Positions 1 through 8,280 of a DNA stretch of 64,000 nt are shown here, in pieces; position 1 is the first letter of the stretch; the number at the start of each line of letters is the position of its first letter. A program made the position numbers and the translations under genes. The stretch spans positions 186,001 through 250,000 of the forward strand of contig NZ_CP043178.1 of NCBI RefSeq assembly GCF_014217545.1, read 5' to 3'. Below the pieces are notes generated by a model. The model had not been told where the DNA came from. It searched no databases and saw nothing but the letters and a program-made list of their open reading frames with translations. The DNA comes from Pseudarthrobacter sp. NBSH8 (GTDB lineage: Bacteria; Actinomycetota; Actinomycetes; Actinomycetales; Micrococcaceae).

Positions 1-1043
1 ACGCTACCGGCGCGGAAGTTGTACTGACGTCCACCTCTGGTGCCCCGTTGGCTAGTGCACTGCCGGCAGGCCATGCCGAGGAGCCGGACCTCACAGCGTC
101 CATCGAGTCTTCGCCGGATCGGGCACGAAACATCCAGGTTGACGTGTCCGTGCGTGGCATCCCTTCAGCCCGTCTCACCCTTCATGCCCTTCCCGGGGCA
201 GATGTGAACCTGACGAGGATCGCCGGTAACCGCTCGGTGGACATTCTGGCGTTGGCCCTGCTGCAGCGCATGCCCCCTGGCTTGAAGGAGATGGCGGGTG
301 CTGCGCTGATCCGCGCCGTCGATTCAGGAACGCAAAACTGGCGGCTCCAGCAGCTCGCCCCGGCTGCGGGGATCCCGTTGTCCGCGCAACTGGTGGCCGT
401 TGTGGTCCGGTCTCCTGGCTCAAGCCAACCCAGAATGGCTGTGGAGCAACTGCTGGAGCGGGTGGGGCATCACGGCGCAAGCTACGCGGACAACGCGGAA
501 CTCTTAGCGCTGGCCGTCCTCCGCCCCGCCAGGATGCAGGAAGACCGGGACGCAATTGTGGCCGGACTGCAGTCGCTTGCATTGCCGGAGGGGACAGTCA
601 GCGCGGTCGGACCGGTGGCCCATGGAATTTCCGCCGCACCATGGTCCTTGACGGAAGCCCGGCTGACCCTTGACCTCGGGACGGGCGCGGGACCGCTCAG
701 GGCCGGGTCAGGACAGTCCGGAGCGGTCCTCGACGCCGAGGCCTTCGCAGTGGAGCGGCTTGCGTTCCATTCCTTGGATGAGGCCCAGCGCACGGAATTT
801 ATCGGCCAGCAGCTCGGTGCCATCCTCGTCCACGATTCCCAACGAAACTCCGCGCTGGTGGAGACGCTGCGGGTCTGGCTGGATTCCGGCTGCAACACGG
901 CCCAGGCTGCCCGTGAGCTGCACCTGGAGCGGCAGTCGATGCACCAGCGACTGCAGCGGATCTTCTCCCTCTGCGGCGGCGACCCCCGCGGAACGGGCAG
1001 GCTCGCTGCGCTGCACCTGGCCACCCGGCTCGCCGCGTCATAG
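1..1043 (+). CDS. PucR/CdaR-type transcriptional regulator, 3' part (5' end outside window)
   Basis: The frame is open to the left window edge, so the true start lies outside; TTG at 48 is only the first start-like codon in view. The last ~60 residues (bases ~850-1040) form the PucR-family C-terminal helix-turn-helix, with VETLRVWLDSG, AQAARELHLERQSMHQRL and a closing LAALHLATRL helix. The ~100 residues before it resemble the degenerate GGDEF-like sensing domain of CdaR/PucR proteins. Such regulators usually control purine, allantoin or amino-acid catabolism. Directly downstream is a fragment of an NCS1 nucleobase permease, a common partner, so control of nucleobase uptake is a reasonable inference. 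The regulator looks intact at its 3' end although its presumed target is broken. Confidence 0.8.
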   Translation, partial: ATGAEVVLTSTSGAPLASALPAGHAEEPDLTASIESSPDRARNIQVDVSVRGIPSARLTLHALPGADVNLTRIAGNRSVDILALALLQRMPPGLKEMAGAALIRAVDSGTQNWRLQQLAPAAGIPLSAQLVAVVVRSPGSSQPRMAVEQLLERVGHHGASYADNAELLALAVLRPARMQEDRDAIVAGLQSLALPEGTVSAVGPVAHGISAAPWSLTEARLTLDLGTGAGPLRAGSGQSGAVLDAEAFAVERLAFHSLDEAQRTEFIGQQLGAILVHDSQRNSALVETLRVWLDSGCNTAQAARELHLERQSMHQRLQRIFSLCGGDPRGTGRLAALHLATRLAAS

Positions 1044-1082
1044 CCCCGTACGACGTCCGGGGGCGTCCGAGGGGGAAAGCCA

Positions 1083-1215
1083 GCCGACTCACTCGGCATT
1101 CATCTCGGCCTCGGCTTTGCCGACACAGTCACCGTCCTGGTTTTGGGGAACCTGATCGGCATGCTGCTGTTCGGCTGCTTCGTCCTGCTTGGCCAGAAGA
1201 CCGGCGCCACCGGCA
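1083..1215 (+). pseudogene. NCS1-family permease fragment (cytosine/purine/allantoin type)
   Basis: Reading the frame that starts at 1083 gives DSLGIHLGLGFADTVTVL, then LGNLIGMLLFGCFVLLGQ and KTGATGMV. This is the pattern of the first membrane helices of NCS1 nucleobase permeases, including the GNLIG and GxxTG(x)xxM stretches. There is no start codon between the preceding stop (1041-1043) and the homology, and after about residue 45 the frame runs straight into IS110-like sequence. Only an internal slice of a ~480-residue protein remains. It was probably the partner of the PucR-type regulator upstream and was lost by a deletion linked to the insertion element. The right edge (~1215) is estimated from where the similarity changes. 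Confidence 0.65.
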
Positions 1216-1862
1216 TGGTGGGTGACCTGGAGGTTATTGATGACCTGATCGACCTGCGCGAAGCGTTCGATATCGCACTAACGGACCACGTTATGGCAGG
1301 CCTGGCGCAGACGCCGCATCGATCAGCTTGCCCGAACTATCTCCGTGCTGACGGCGCAGATCGACAGGGCGATGGAGCCCTTTCGTGCGACCAGAGAAGC
1401 GCTTTGCACGATCCCTGGTATCTCAACGCTCGTCGCTGACGTGATCATCGCTGAAACGGGTGGCGACATGAGCGTATTTCCCACGGCCGCGCATTTGGCA
1501 TCCTGGGCCGGTGTCTGCCCGGGATCCAATGAATCCGCCGGCCGGGTGAAATCGACAAGAATCATGCCCGGCAACGAATATCTCAAGGGCGCGCTGGGCA
1601 TCGCCGAGATGGCCGCGTCCCGCGGCAAAAACATTTACGTCAGCGTCAAATACAAGCTGATCGCCCTCCGGCGCGGCCGGGTCAACGCAATCGTACACAT
1701 CATCCTGACCGCGACCTGGCACATGCTCGCCAACGGTGAGGTTTACACGGATCCTGGCTCGGGCTCCTACCTGAAGACGGAACCTGAACAGGCCAAGCCA
1801 AGGCCATTCGTCAGCTCAAAACCCTCGGCTACCTTGTCAGCCTCACACAGGCGGTTGCATGA
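1216..1862 (+). pseudogene. IS110-family transposase remnant, C-terminal half, two frameshifts
   Basis: From ~1345 the frame encodes the C-terminal transposase domain of IS110/IS116/IS902 elements: CTIPGISTLVADVIIAETGG, SVFPTAAHLASWAGVCPG, then the Ser-containing NESAGRVKSTR and GNEYLKGAL. The N-terminal DEDD domain is missing. Two breaks are visible. Between 1287 and 1316 the homology moves from the frame reading LREAFDIALTDH to the frame reading RRRRIDQLARTIS. Near 1797 one base is missing from a GCCAAG-type repeat; restoring it continues the protein as AIRQLKTLGYLVSLTQAVA with a stop at 1860-1862. No terminal inverted repeats were seen, as expected for IS110. The element is dead and marks a rearrangement. 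Confidence 0.8.
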
Positions 1863-1880
1863 CCTTGCGTCATTTTCCGA

Positions 1881-2173
1881 TCAGGAGTCGGCTGCACCAG
1901 TCATGGGACAGAGCGGGGTGAGTGCAGAGAACTGAGGACCAAGGCAGGTGCCGAAGAGATAGGCGGACCCGACTAGGGCTGCGGCCACCAGGGTGCCGAC
2001 GAACCAGCCATGGTGGGGCAGCCAGCGGAGGAAGATGGCTGCAGCAACCACATGGACAAGGTGGTGCGGCTCCAGGCGAGGTCCGTGCGTTCTGGCTGAA
2101 GGCCGGCATCGCCGTGCCTCGGGGGACTGTTCTGCGCTAGGCCGTACACGTGCAGGAGTTCAATGGTGGCCAC
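1881..2173 (-). pseudogene. DUF202 (YidH-like) membrane protein, frameshifted
   Basis: On the minus strand a GTG at 2173 opens a frame containing GLQPERTDLAWSRTTLSM, the characteristic start of DUF202 proteins. At ~2051 the homology switches frame: the next frame reads VVAAAIFLRWLPHHGWFVGT, then LVAAALVGSAYLFGTCLG and ends with TGA at 1881-1883. Restoring a single G after the ATG codon at 2053-2051 joins the two parts into one ~97-residue protein with two to three membrane helices, a typical DUF202 length. Function of the family is unknown. The break lies 20 bp from the IS110 remnant, in the same decayed zone. A sequencing error cannot be excluded from one sequence. Confidence 0.65.
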
Positions 2174-2445
2174 ATCGGAAAACGTCCCTGTCCCTGGGCT
2201 GATTTCCGCTCTCGCCGCCGCCTCTGGTAGTGCTGGGGGCAGCGAAGCCGCAGCCGCCGTTGTTGAGGAACTGTGCGCGAAGCCGCGTTAGCCGAACTTC
2301 AAGGAAAGATGTGCCAGCTGGGAGCCCCTCCCCAGGCTCAGTCTGACGAAGGCTGGTTATCGGCGTTTCATTTGGTCGCTCGTTAGGGGAGAGAATCACG
2401 CAATTGGTCCCTGAAACTGGCCCGGCAATTCCTTCGCTCGTGAAG
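2174..2445. other. Gene-free stretch beside decayed zone
   Basis: No convincing protein is visible. A 42-codon plus-strand frame (2163-2291, ATG after GGAG) encodes an Ala/Ser/Gly-rich peptide with no recognisable family. The minus frame 2160-2450 has no domain. The stretch may hold the promoter of the DUF202 remnant, but no clear -35/-10 pair stands out. Confidence 0.5.
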
Positions 2446-2502
2446 AACATGAACGAGTACGAGCCCCATGCCTTCGCGACGGGGCTCCTACTCGTTCATG
2501 TT
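2446..2502. repeat. 22-bp near-perfect inverted repeat (long hairpin)
   Basis: The left arm at 2446-2467 (AACATGAACGAGTA...GAGCCCC) and right arm at 2481-2502 are reverse complements with one mismatch in 22, around a 13-base loop. It lies 30 bases beyond the stop of the minus-strand dehydrogenase operon, so it could stop transcription arriving from that side. No run of T follows on either strand, so a Rho-independent terminator is only a partial fit; an RNA-stabilising hairpin or mobile-element end are alternatives. Confidence 0.75.
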
Positions 2503-2532
2503 GTCGCCTCGCTCGGTGGACGCCAGGTGCTT

Positions 2533-3492
2533 TTAATTGATCGGGGTGGGCGGTCGTTCGCCGCTGAGCACTGCCAGGGTGTTCTCGGCCGCGAGCATCG
2601 CCATCGCGGTTCGGGTCTCGACGGTGGCGGAGCCAAGGTGCGGCACGAGCACCACGTTCTCGAGCTCGTGTAATCCGGGGTGCACCTTGGGTTCGTTTTC
2701 AAAAACGTCGAGCCCGGCGCCGGCTATCCGCCCCTCGCGAAGGGCTGAAGCGAGGGCTGCTTCGTCGATGATCGGACCCCGCGCGGTGTTGATGAGGTAC
2801 GCCGTGTCCTTCATGGCTGCGAGTTGCCCGGCGCCGATCAGGTGGTGGGTAGCCGGTCCGTAGGGGCAGTGCAAGGAGACGATGTCGGATATGGCCAGCA
2901 ACTCATCGAGCTCGACCCGCTGGGCGCCCAGCTCGTCGGCAAGAACGGGTTCGATCTCACTGCGTGACTGGTAGACGATTTCCATTCCGAAAGCCTTGGC
3001 CCGGCGTGCGGTCGCCTGGCCGATGCCGCCCATACCGACGATGCCGAGGGTCTTTCCCTGGAGGCTGCTGCCGAGCAGGAAGGACATGCCCCACTTCCAG
3101 TCTTTGCCTGAGCGGATGAGCCGTTCGCCCTCGCCGAGCCTGCGGGTTGCTGAGAGGATGAGGCCGAGCGCGATATCGGCCGTGGCCTCCGTGAGCACGC
3201 CCGGTGTGTTGGTGGCGACGACGCCCCGCCCGGTGCAAGCTGGCACGTCGATGTTGTTATAGCCGACGGCGACGTTCGCGACGACCTTGAGCTGCGGGCC
3301 GGCGGCGTCGAGCAGCTCGGCGTCGATGCATTCGGTGAGCAGGCTCACCACGGCATCGGCCCCGGTTACCCGGCGCAGGAGCTCCTCGCGGCCAATCGAC
3401 TCCGGACCCGCCCAGGCATCGACTTCGTGTTCTGCACGCAGCTTCTCGAGTGCGGTTTCGGGTACACGTCCCGTGACGACGACCCGGCTCAT
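2533..3492 (-). CDS. D-2-hydroxyacid dehydrogenase (glyoxylate/hydroxypyruvate reductase type)
   Basis: A ~319-residue NAD(P)-dependent dehydrogenase that would reduce a 2-oxo acid to a D-2-hydroxy acid in the cytoplasm. The Rossmann motif GMGGIG is at residues ~153-158. The catalytic Arg-Glu-His set of the family is present: Arg in INTARGP (~238), Glu in DVFENEP (~267) and His in PHLGSAT (~285). I chose the ATG at 3492, giving a 4-base ATGA overlap with the upstream aminotransferase stop; the in-frame start at 3507 is less likely. The coupling suggests the pair works in sequence: transamination to a 2-oxo acid (for example serine to hydroxypyruvate), then reduction (to glycerate). The exact substrate is inferred, not shown. 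Confidence 0.88.
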   Translation of the reverse strand: MSRVVVTGRVPETALEKLRAEHEVDAWAGPESIGREELLRRVTGADAVVSLLTECIDAELLDAAGPQLKVVANVAVGYNNIDVPACTGRGVVATNTPGVLTEATADIALGLILSATRRLGEGERLIRSGKDWKWGMSFLLGSSLQGKTLGIVGMGGIGQATARRAKAFGMEIVYQSRSEIEPVLADELGAQRVELDELLAISDIVSLHCPYGPATHHLIGAGQLAAMKDTAYLINTARGPIIDEAALASALREGRIAGAGLDVFENEPKVHPGLHELENVVLVPHLGSATVETRTAMAMLAAENTLAVLSGERPPTPIN

Positions 3493-4688
3493 GCCGTCTC
3501 GATCCACTTGCGCAGGCGGCCGAGGCCGTCGTGGATATCGGCGACGTCGATCCCCGAGTAGGCGAGACGGATGTACTGCCGCTCTTCGCCGGGCTGGCGG
3601 CGACCGAAGTGCTCACGTGTGCAGAAGGAGACGCCCGTTTCGTACAGCGCTGCTGAGGCGAAATCGCCGACTGCCGTGTACCCCATGCGCTCCATGACCT
3701 CGGTGACGTCGGGGAACAGGTAGAAGGTCGACTGCGGCACGGCGACGTGCATGCCGGAGATGTCGTTCACGAGTTCGCATGCGGCATCCCGGCGCCCGCG
3801 CAGGATGTCGAGCATCTGCTGAACGGGTTGCTGGGTTCCGCGGAGTGCTTCAATGCCGGCCCATTGCACGTAGTGCGTTGTGCACGACTCGTCGTTGGTG
3901 TTGAGTGTGCTGAGGATTTTGGCGATCTCGATCGGGGCGACGGCGCAGCCGAGGCGGGATCCGGTCATGGCGAACTTCTTGCTGAAGGTGTAGAGGATTA
4001 CTGTGCGCTCCGCCATGCCGGGAAGCGACGCGATCGAGTTCGAGACACCCTCATATCGCGTTTCGAAGTACGCCTCATCGGAGAGTACCCAGAGGTCGTG
4101 CTCCTGCGCGAGCTGTGCGATTGCCTCCCGCTCGGCCGCCGTCGACTCGGCCGAGATGGGGTTCTGCAGGTCGTTGTAGATGATTGCGACAGTGTTCGGG
4201 GTGATCGATGCGCGCACCTGGTCGAGGTCGATCGCGAACCCCTGGCTCGTGGGCACGTAACGGTAAGGCACTGCCGTGCCGCCGAGGTATTCGATCTGTG
4301 ATTCGTAGATTGGGAAGCCGGGGTTGGGATAGAGCACTTCCTGGCCGGGGTTCATGACCGCCTGCAGGAACTTGGTGATAACGGGCTTGCCGCCGGTCAT
4401 CACCACGACGTTGTCCGGGGTGAACTCGATGCCCCGGCGGGCTCCGATGTCCTCGGCGAGGGCTTCGCGCAGCTGGGGGATGCCAGGGCCGGGGCAATAG
4501 CCCGTGTAGCCGTCGGCGATGGCCCGGTTCATTGCTTCGACGATATGCGGGGCCGTTGGGATGTTAATGTCGCCGAGATGGAAGGGGTACACGGGGTTCC
4601 CCTTTGCCTTCCATCCGGCTGCGGCTTGGGCGACGCTGAAGGCGGTTTCGGTGCCCAGACGTTCGAGCCGGTGCGCGAGTTGCTGCAT
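3489..4688 (-). CDS. PLP-dependent class I/II aminotransferase
   Basis: A 399-residue fold-type I aminotransferase. The PLP Lys is probably Lys237 in TFSKKFAMTGSRLG, with Asp204/Tyr207 in SDEAYF and a C-terminal Arg in YIRLAYS to bind the substrate carboxylate. Expected Gly/Pro-rich anchors are present (TGGKPVITK, YPNPGFPIYES). It transfers an amino group between an amino acid and a 2-oxo acid; the donor cannot be told from sequence. It is followed with a 4-base overlap by a 2-hydroxyacid dehydrogenase and preceded by pdxS, which makes its cofactor. In this serine/glycine setting a serine-glyoxylate/pyruvate or similar activity is an attractive guess, but other neutral amino acids remain possible. 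Confidence 0.85.
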   Translation of the reverse strand: MQQLAHRLERLGTETAFSVAQAAAGWKAKGNPVYPFHLGDINIPTAPHIVEAMNRAIADGYTGYCPGPGIPQLREALAEDIGARRGIEFTPDNVVVMTGGKPVITKFLQAVMNPGQEVLYPNPGFPIYESQIEYLGGTAVPYRYVPTSQGFAIDLDQVRASITPNTVAIIYNDLQNPISAESTAAEREAIAQLAQEHDLWVLSDEAYFETRYEGVSNSIASLPGMAERTVILYTFSKKFAMTGSRLGCAVAPIEIAKILSTLNTNDESCTTHYVQWAGIEALRGTQQPVQQMLDILRGRRDAACELVNDISGMHVAVPQSTFYLFPDVTEVMERMGYTAVGDFASAALYETGVSFCTREHFGRRQPGEERQYIRLAYSGIDVADIHDGLGRLRKWIETA

Positions 4689-4748
4689 GGTGTTTTACTC
4701 CTCATCGAGACTGTGATCGGTCTTCTGCGGTGATGATTGGACTTTGGG

Positions 4749-4949
4749 TCATGGCGGCGGTTGGGCAGGGTTGACCGGTGCCTTTACGGTGGCCACGGCC
4801 AGGAACCTTTTGCGGACGGTTCCTTGTCCGTTTCGGCCGACGCAGTAGGGACAGTTGCGGCTGTCCGGTTCACCGGAGCAGGGTTTCCTCCTTAACCTCA
4901 GGCAGTTCCCGGCGCTGACTGTGGTCATCTTTTCCGCGCTTGCTGTCAT
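4749..4949 (-). CDS. Small four-cysteine protein between pdxS and aminotransferase
   Basis: A 66-residue frame opens with ATG at 4949 behind a strong AAGGAG ribosome site (6 bases away) and ends with TGA at 4749. It sits 31 bases after pdxS and 60 bases before the aminotransferase on the same strand, so it is probably co-transcribed. Four Cys (16, 24, 33, 36) include an NCPYC pair and resemble a small zinc ribbon or knuckle; the rest is basic (LRLRRK, RKRFL) and ends in a Pro-rich tail. No membrane segment or known family is recognised. It could be an unknown metal-binding regulator or a fast-evolving accessory protein. The ribosome site and position argue for it being real. Confidence 0.55.
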   Translation of the reverse strand: MTASAEKMTTVSAGNCLRLRRKPCSGEPDSRNCPYCVGRNGQGTVRKRFLAVATVKAPVNPAQPPP

Positions 4950-4980
4950 GGTTCTCCTTGACGCTGGGCGGCGAAGAGTC

Positions 4981-5886
4981 TTACCAGCCGCGTTGGGCGA
5001 GGCGGTGCGGCTGGGGGATTTCGTCGACGTTGATGCCGACCATGGCTTCGCCGAGGCCGCGGGAGGCCTTGGCGATGACGTCGGGGTCATCGAAGAAGGT
5101 GGTGGCCTTGACCACGGCGGCGGCGCGCTGGGCCGGGTTGCCGGATTTGAAGATACCGGAACCGACAAATACACCGTCAGCGCCGAGCTGCATCATCATG
5201 GCGGCGTCGGCCGGGGTGGCGATGCCGCCGGCGGTGAACAGGACCACGGGGAGCTTGCCGGCGGCGGCAACTTCCTTGACCAGTTCGTACGGGGCCTGCA
5301 GTTCCTTGGCCGCGACGTAGAGCTCGTCCTCGGGCAGGGCGGCGAGCTTGGCGATCTCGGCGCGGATCTGGCGCATGTGCCCGGTGGCGTTGGAGACGTC
5401 GCCGGTGCCGGCCTCGCCCTTGGAGCGGATCATGGCCGCGCCTTCGTTGATGCGGCGCAGCGCCTCACCGAGGTTGGTGGCGCCACAGACGAAGGGAACC
5501 GTGAAGTTCCACTTGTCGATGTGGTGGACGTAGTCGGCCGGGGTCAGGACCTCGGACTCGTCAATGTAGTCCACGCCGAGGGACTGCAGGACCTGGGCCT
5601 CGACGAAGTGGCCGATCCGGGCCTTGGCCATCACCGGGACGGAGACGGCGTCGATTATCTTGTCGATCATGTCCGGATCGGACATGCGGGACACGCCGCC
5701 CTGGGCACGGATATCGGCCGGAACGCGTTCGAGGGCCATGACTGCAACGGCACCGGCGTCTTCGGCGATGCGGGCCTGTTCAACGTTGACGACGTCCATG
5801 ATGACGCCGCCCTTGAGCATCTCAGCCATGCCCCGCTTGACGCGGTTGCTGCCCGTGATCAGGGGAAGAGGTATTGGCTGGTTCAC
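4981..5886 (-). CDS. pdxS: Pyridoxal 5'-phosphate synthase lyase subunit PdxS
   Basis: A ~301-residue TIM-barrel enzyme that builds PLP from ribose 5-phosphate, glyceraldehyde 3-phosphate and ammonia, normally with the glutaminase PdxT. Family blocks are complete: [51 protein letters not shown] with the catalytic Lys, [13 protein letters not shown] and [15 protein letters not shown] chose GTG at 5886 because GAAAGAGAA lies just upstream and the protein then has the usual length; longer in-frame starts add unmatched residues. No pdxT is adjacent. Its place among PLP enzymes (aminotransferase downstream, SHMT upstream) suggests cofactor supply matched to amino-acid flux. Confidence 0.95.
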   Translation of the reverse strand: MNQPIPLPLITGSNRVKRGMAEMLKGGVIMDVVNVEQARIAEDAGAVAVMALERVPADIRAQGGVSRMSDPDMIDKIIDAVSVPVMAKARIGHFVEAQVLQSLGVDYIDESEVLTPADYVHHIDKWNFTVPFVCGATNLGEALRRINEGAAMIRSKGEAGTGDVSNATGHMRQIRAEIAKLAALPEDELYVAAKELQAPYELVKEVAAAGKLPVVLFTAGGIATPADAAMMMQLGADGVFVGSGIFKSGNPAQRAAAVVKATTFFDDPDVIAKASRGLGEAMVGINVDEIPQPHRLAQRGW

Positions 5887-6009
5887 GAAGTGTTCTCTTT
5901 CCGTCAGTTTTGTGGTTTTAGGCGCCAGTGCGGCATAGCACGAGCCTGTGCCCCTTTGTGATCTGGCTTCCGGCATGGTCGTCAGGCGCGGCCTGGACTC
6001 CTACCGGAT

Positions 6010-6903
6010 CTATCGCAGCACCACCGTCCTGTTGCCCTGCAGGATGACCCTGCCCTCGCAGTGCCAGCGCACGGCGTTGCTGAGCGCCTTGCACTCGGTG
6101 TCCCGGCCGGCAGCGACAAGGTCCTCGGGGCCGTAGGTGTGGTCTACCTCAACGGTCTGCTGGGAGATGATCGGCCCTTCATCGAGCTCGGCGTTGACAT
6201 AGTGGGCGGTGGCCCCCACGGTCTTCACGCCGCGCGCGTACGCCTGGTGATACGGCTTGGCGCCCTTGAAGCTGGGCAGGAACGAGTGGTGGATGTTGAT
6301 GGCGCGCCCGTCGAGCTTGCGCGTGAGTTCGTCGCTGAGCACCTGCATGTAGCGGGCCAGCACCACCAGTTCCACGTCGAGTTCATCCACCAGTTCCAGC
6401 AGCCGGGCCTCGGCGGCCGGTTTGGTGCCGGCGGTGACGGGCACGTGGAAGAACGGAATGCCGTGCCATTCCACCAGCGTCTGGTGGTCCGTGTGGTTGG
6501 AGACCACAGCGGCGATCTCCACCGGAAGCTCACCGGTTCTGGCACGGAACAGCAGGTCGTTCAGGCAGTGGCCGAACTTGGACACCATGATCAGCACGCG
6601 GCGCTTGGCGCCGTGCCGCTCCAGCCGCCAACTCATCCCGAACCGCTCCGCCACCGGGCCAAAAGCGGCCCGCAGCGTGTCAGCGGTGGAGGCATCGCCG
6701 TCGGACGCGAAGTGCACGCGCATAAAAAAGTGCGCCTCGGACCGTTCGCCGAACTGCTTGCTGTCCACGATGTCGCAGCCATGCTCCAGCAGGAAACCTG
6801 AGACGGCGTGGACGATGCCCGGCGTCTCGGGGCAGTCCAGCGTCAGGACGTGTTCCACGGTTGTGACCGGCAACGGGCGTGTTTCAGTCTGGATGTCGGT
6901 CAT
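6010..6903 (-). CDS. purU: Formyltetrahydrofolate deformylase (copy 1)
   Basis: A 297-residue enzyme that hydrolyses 10-formyl-THF to formate and THF. It has an N-terminal ACT domain (residues ~14-90, starting LTLDCPETPGIVHAVSGF) and a C-terminal formyl-transferase fold with INIHHSFLPSFKGAKPYHQA, GATAHYV and LDEGPII, which carry the Asn/His/Asp catalytic set. It begins 3 bases after the sdaA stop and is the last gene of the glyA-sox-sdaA operon. Sarcosine oxidation loads THF with one-carbon units, so this enzyme can return free THF when formate is vented. A second copy is found at 21684 in the dimethylglycine operon. Confidence 0.95.
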   Translation of the reverse strand: MTDIQTETRPLPVTTVEHVLTLDCPETPGIVHAVSGFLLEHGCDIVDSKQFGERSEAHFFMRVHFASDGDASTADTLRAAFGPVAERFGMSWRLERHGAKRRVLIMVSKFGHCLNDLLFRARTGELPVEIAAVVSNHTDHQTLVEWHGIPFFHVPVTAGTKPAAEARLLELVDELDVELVVLARYMQVLSDELTRKLDGRAINIHHSFLPSFKGAKPYHQAYARGVKTVGATAHYVNAELDEGPIISQQTVEVDHTYGPEDLVAAGRDTECKALSNAVRWHCEGRVILQGNRTVVLR

Positions 6904-6906
6904 GGC

Positions 6907-8280
6907 TCAGCACTCGATCACGTTGACGGCGAGACCTCCGCGGGAGGTTTCCTTGTATTTGGTTTTCATGTCCGCTCCTGTCTCACGCATGGTTTTGATG
7001 GCCTTGTCCAAGGACACTTTGTGGCTGCCGTCCCCGTGGAGGGACAGCCGCGCGGCGTTGATCGCTTTGACGCTGGCGATGGCGTTCCGTTCGATGCAGG
7101 GGATCTGCACCAGGCCGCCCACCGGGTCGCAGGTCAGCCCGAGGTTGTGCTCGATCCCCACTTCGGCGGCGTTTTCCACTTGTTCGGGCGTGCCGCCGAG
7201 GACCTCGCACAGGCCCGCTGCAGCCATGGAACAGGCAGAGCCCACTTCGCCCTGGCAGCCCACTTCGGCGCCGGAGATGGAGGCGTTGATCTTGAAAAGA
7301 ATCCCGACGGCGGCCGCCGCGAGGAGGAAGCGGACCACACCGTCGTCGTCGGCCCCCGGAACAAACTTGACGTAGTAGTGCAGGACGGCAGGCACGATGC
7401 CGGCCGCGCCGTTGGTGGGAGCCGTGACAATCCGCCCGCCCGCGGCGTTTTCTTCGTTGACTGCGAGGGCGAACAGGTTGACCCATTCCATCGCCCGGAG
7501 GGGATCAGTGACGCCCGTATCCGCCGTCAGGGTCTTGAATAACGACGGCGCCCGCCGCCTGACGTTGAGTCCGCCGGGAAGGATTCCTTCCGCGGCGCAG
7601 CCGTTGTCCACGCACTCGCGCATCACGGCCCAGAGTGCCAGCAGCTTCTCGCGGAGCTCCGCTTCGCTGCGCCACACCAGCTCGTTTGCGAGCATCACGT
7701 CGGAAATGGACATCCCCTCGCGCCGGCAGATCGCCAGGAGTTCGTCGGCGCTGGTGAACGGGTATGGCAGGGCGGTGTCATCGGCCACCACCCTGTCGCC
7801 GGAATCGGCGTCGCCGTCCACTACGAATCCGCCGCCGATGGAGTAGAAGCTCCGTTCGCTAAGGACGGTGCCGGCGTGGTCCAGGGCCCGGAAGGTCATG
7901 CCGTTGGGGTGGGCGGGGAGGGACTTGCGGCGGTGCAGTACTACGTCCTCGTCCCAGTTGAAGTCCACCCGGTGATCCCCGCAGATCATAAGTTCGGCGT
8001 CGAGGGCGGCTGCGGCCACCTGGTCGTCGGCGGTGGAGGTATCCACCGTCTCCGGGTCCAGGCCCTGCAGGCCCAGTACCACCGCCTTGTCGGAGCCGTG
8101 GCCCCGCCCGGTGGCACCAAGGGAGCCGAACAGTTCGGCCCGGACCCGGGTGGTTGAGCTCAGGAGCCCGCCGCTTTTGAGCCCGTCAGCGAACAGTTTT
8201 GCCGCCCGCATCGGGCCGACCGTGTGTGAGGACGACGGCCCGATGCCAACGGAAAACAGGTCCAGGGCGCTAAGCGCCAT
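6907..8280 (-). CDS. sdaA: L-serine ammonia-lyase, iron-sulfur type
   Basis: A ~457-residue single-chain L-serine dehydratase converting serine to pyruvate and ammonia with a 4Fe-4S cluster. The N-terminal beta domain starts [19 protein letters not shown]. The C-terminal alpha domain has the cluster cysteines in [16 protein letters not shown] and [16 protein letters not shown], plus [14 protein letters not shown] chose ATG at 8280, which shares one base with the soxG stop; the frame extends further upstream but without homology. It converts the serine made by GlyA from sarcosine-derived glycine, closing the route to pyruvate. The enzyme is oxygen-sensitive in characterised relatives. Confidence 0.95.
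   Translation of the reverse strand: MALSALDLFSVGIGPSSSHTVGPMRAAKLFADGLKSGGLLSSTTRVRAELFGSLGATGRGHGSDKAVVLGLQGLDPETVDTSTADDQVAAAALDAELMICGDHRVDFNWDEDVVLHRRKSLPAHPNGMTFRALDHAGTVLSERSFYSIGGGFVVDGDADSGDRVVADDTALPYPFTSADELLAICRREGMSISDVMLANELVWRSEAELREKLLALWAVMRECVDNGCAAEGILPGGLNVRRRAPSLFKTLTADTGVTDPLRAMEWVNLFALAVNEENAAGGRIVTAPTNGAAGIVPAVLHYYVKFVPGADDDGVVRFLLAAAAVGILFKINASISGAEVGCQGEVGSACSMAAAGLCEVLGGTPEQVENAAEVGIEHNLGLTCDPVGGLVQIPCIERNAIASVKAINAARLSLHGDGSHKVSLDKAIKTMRETGADMKTKYKETSRGGLAVNVIEC

Noticed and set aside
2163..2291. 42-codon plus frame with GGAG before ATG
   Set aside because: Only an Ala/Ser/Gly-rich peptide with no family, in a decayed zone; not enough support to call a gene.
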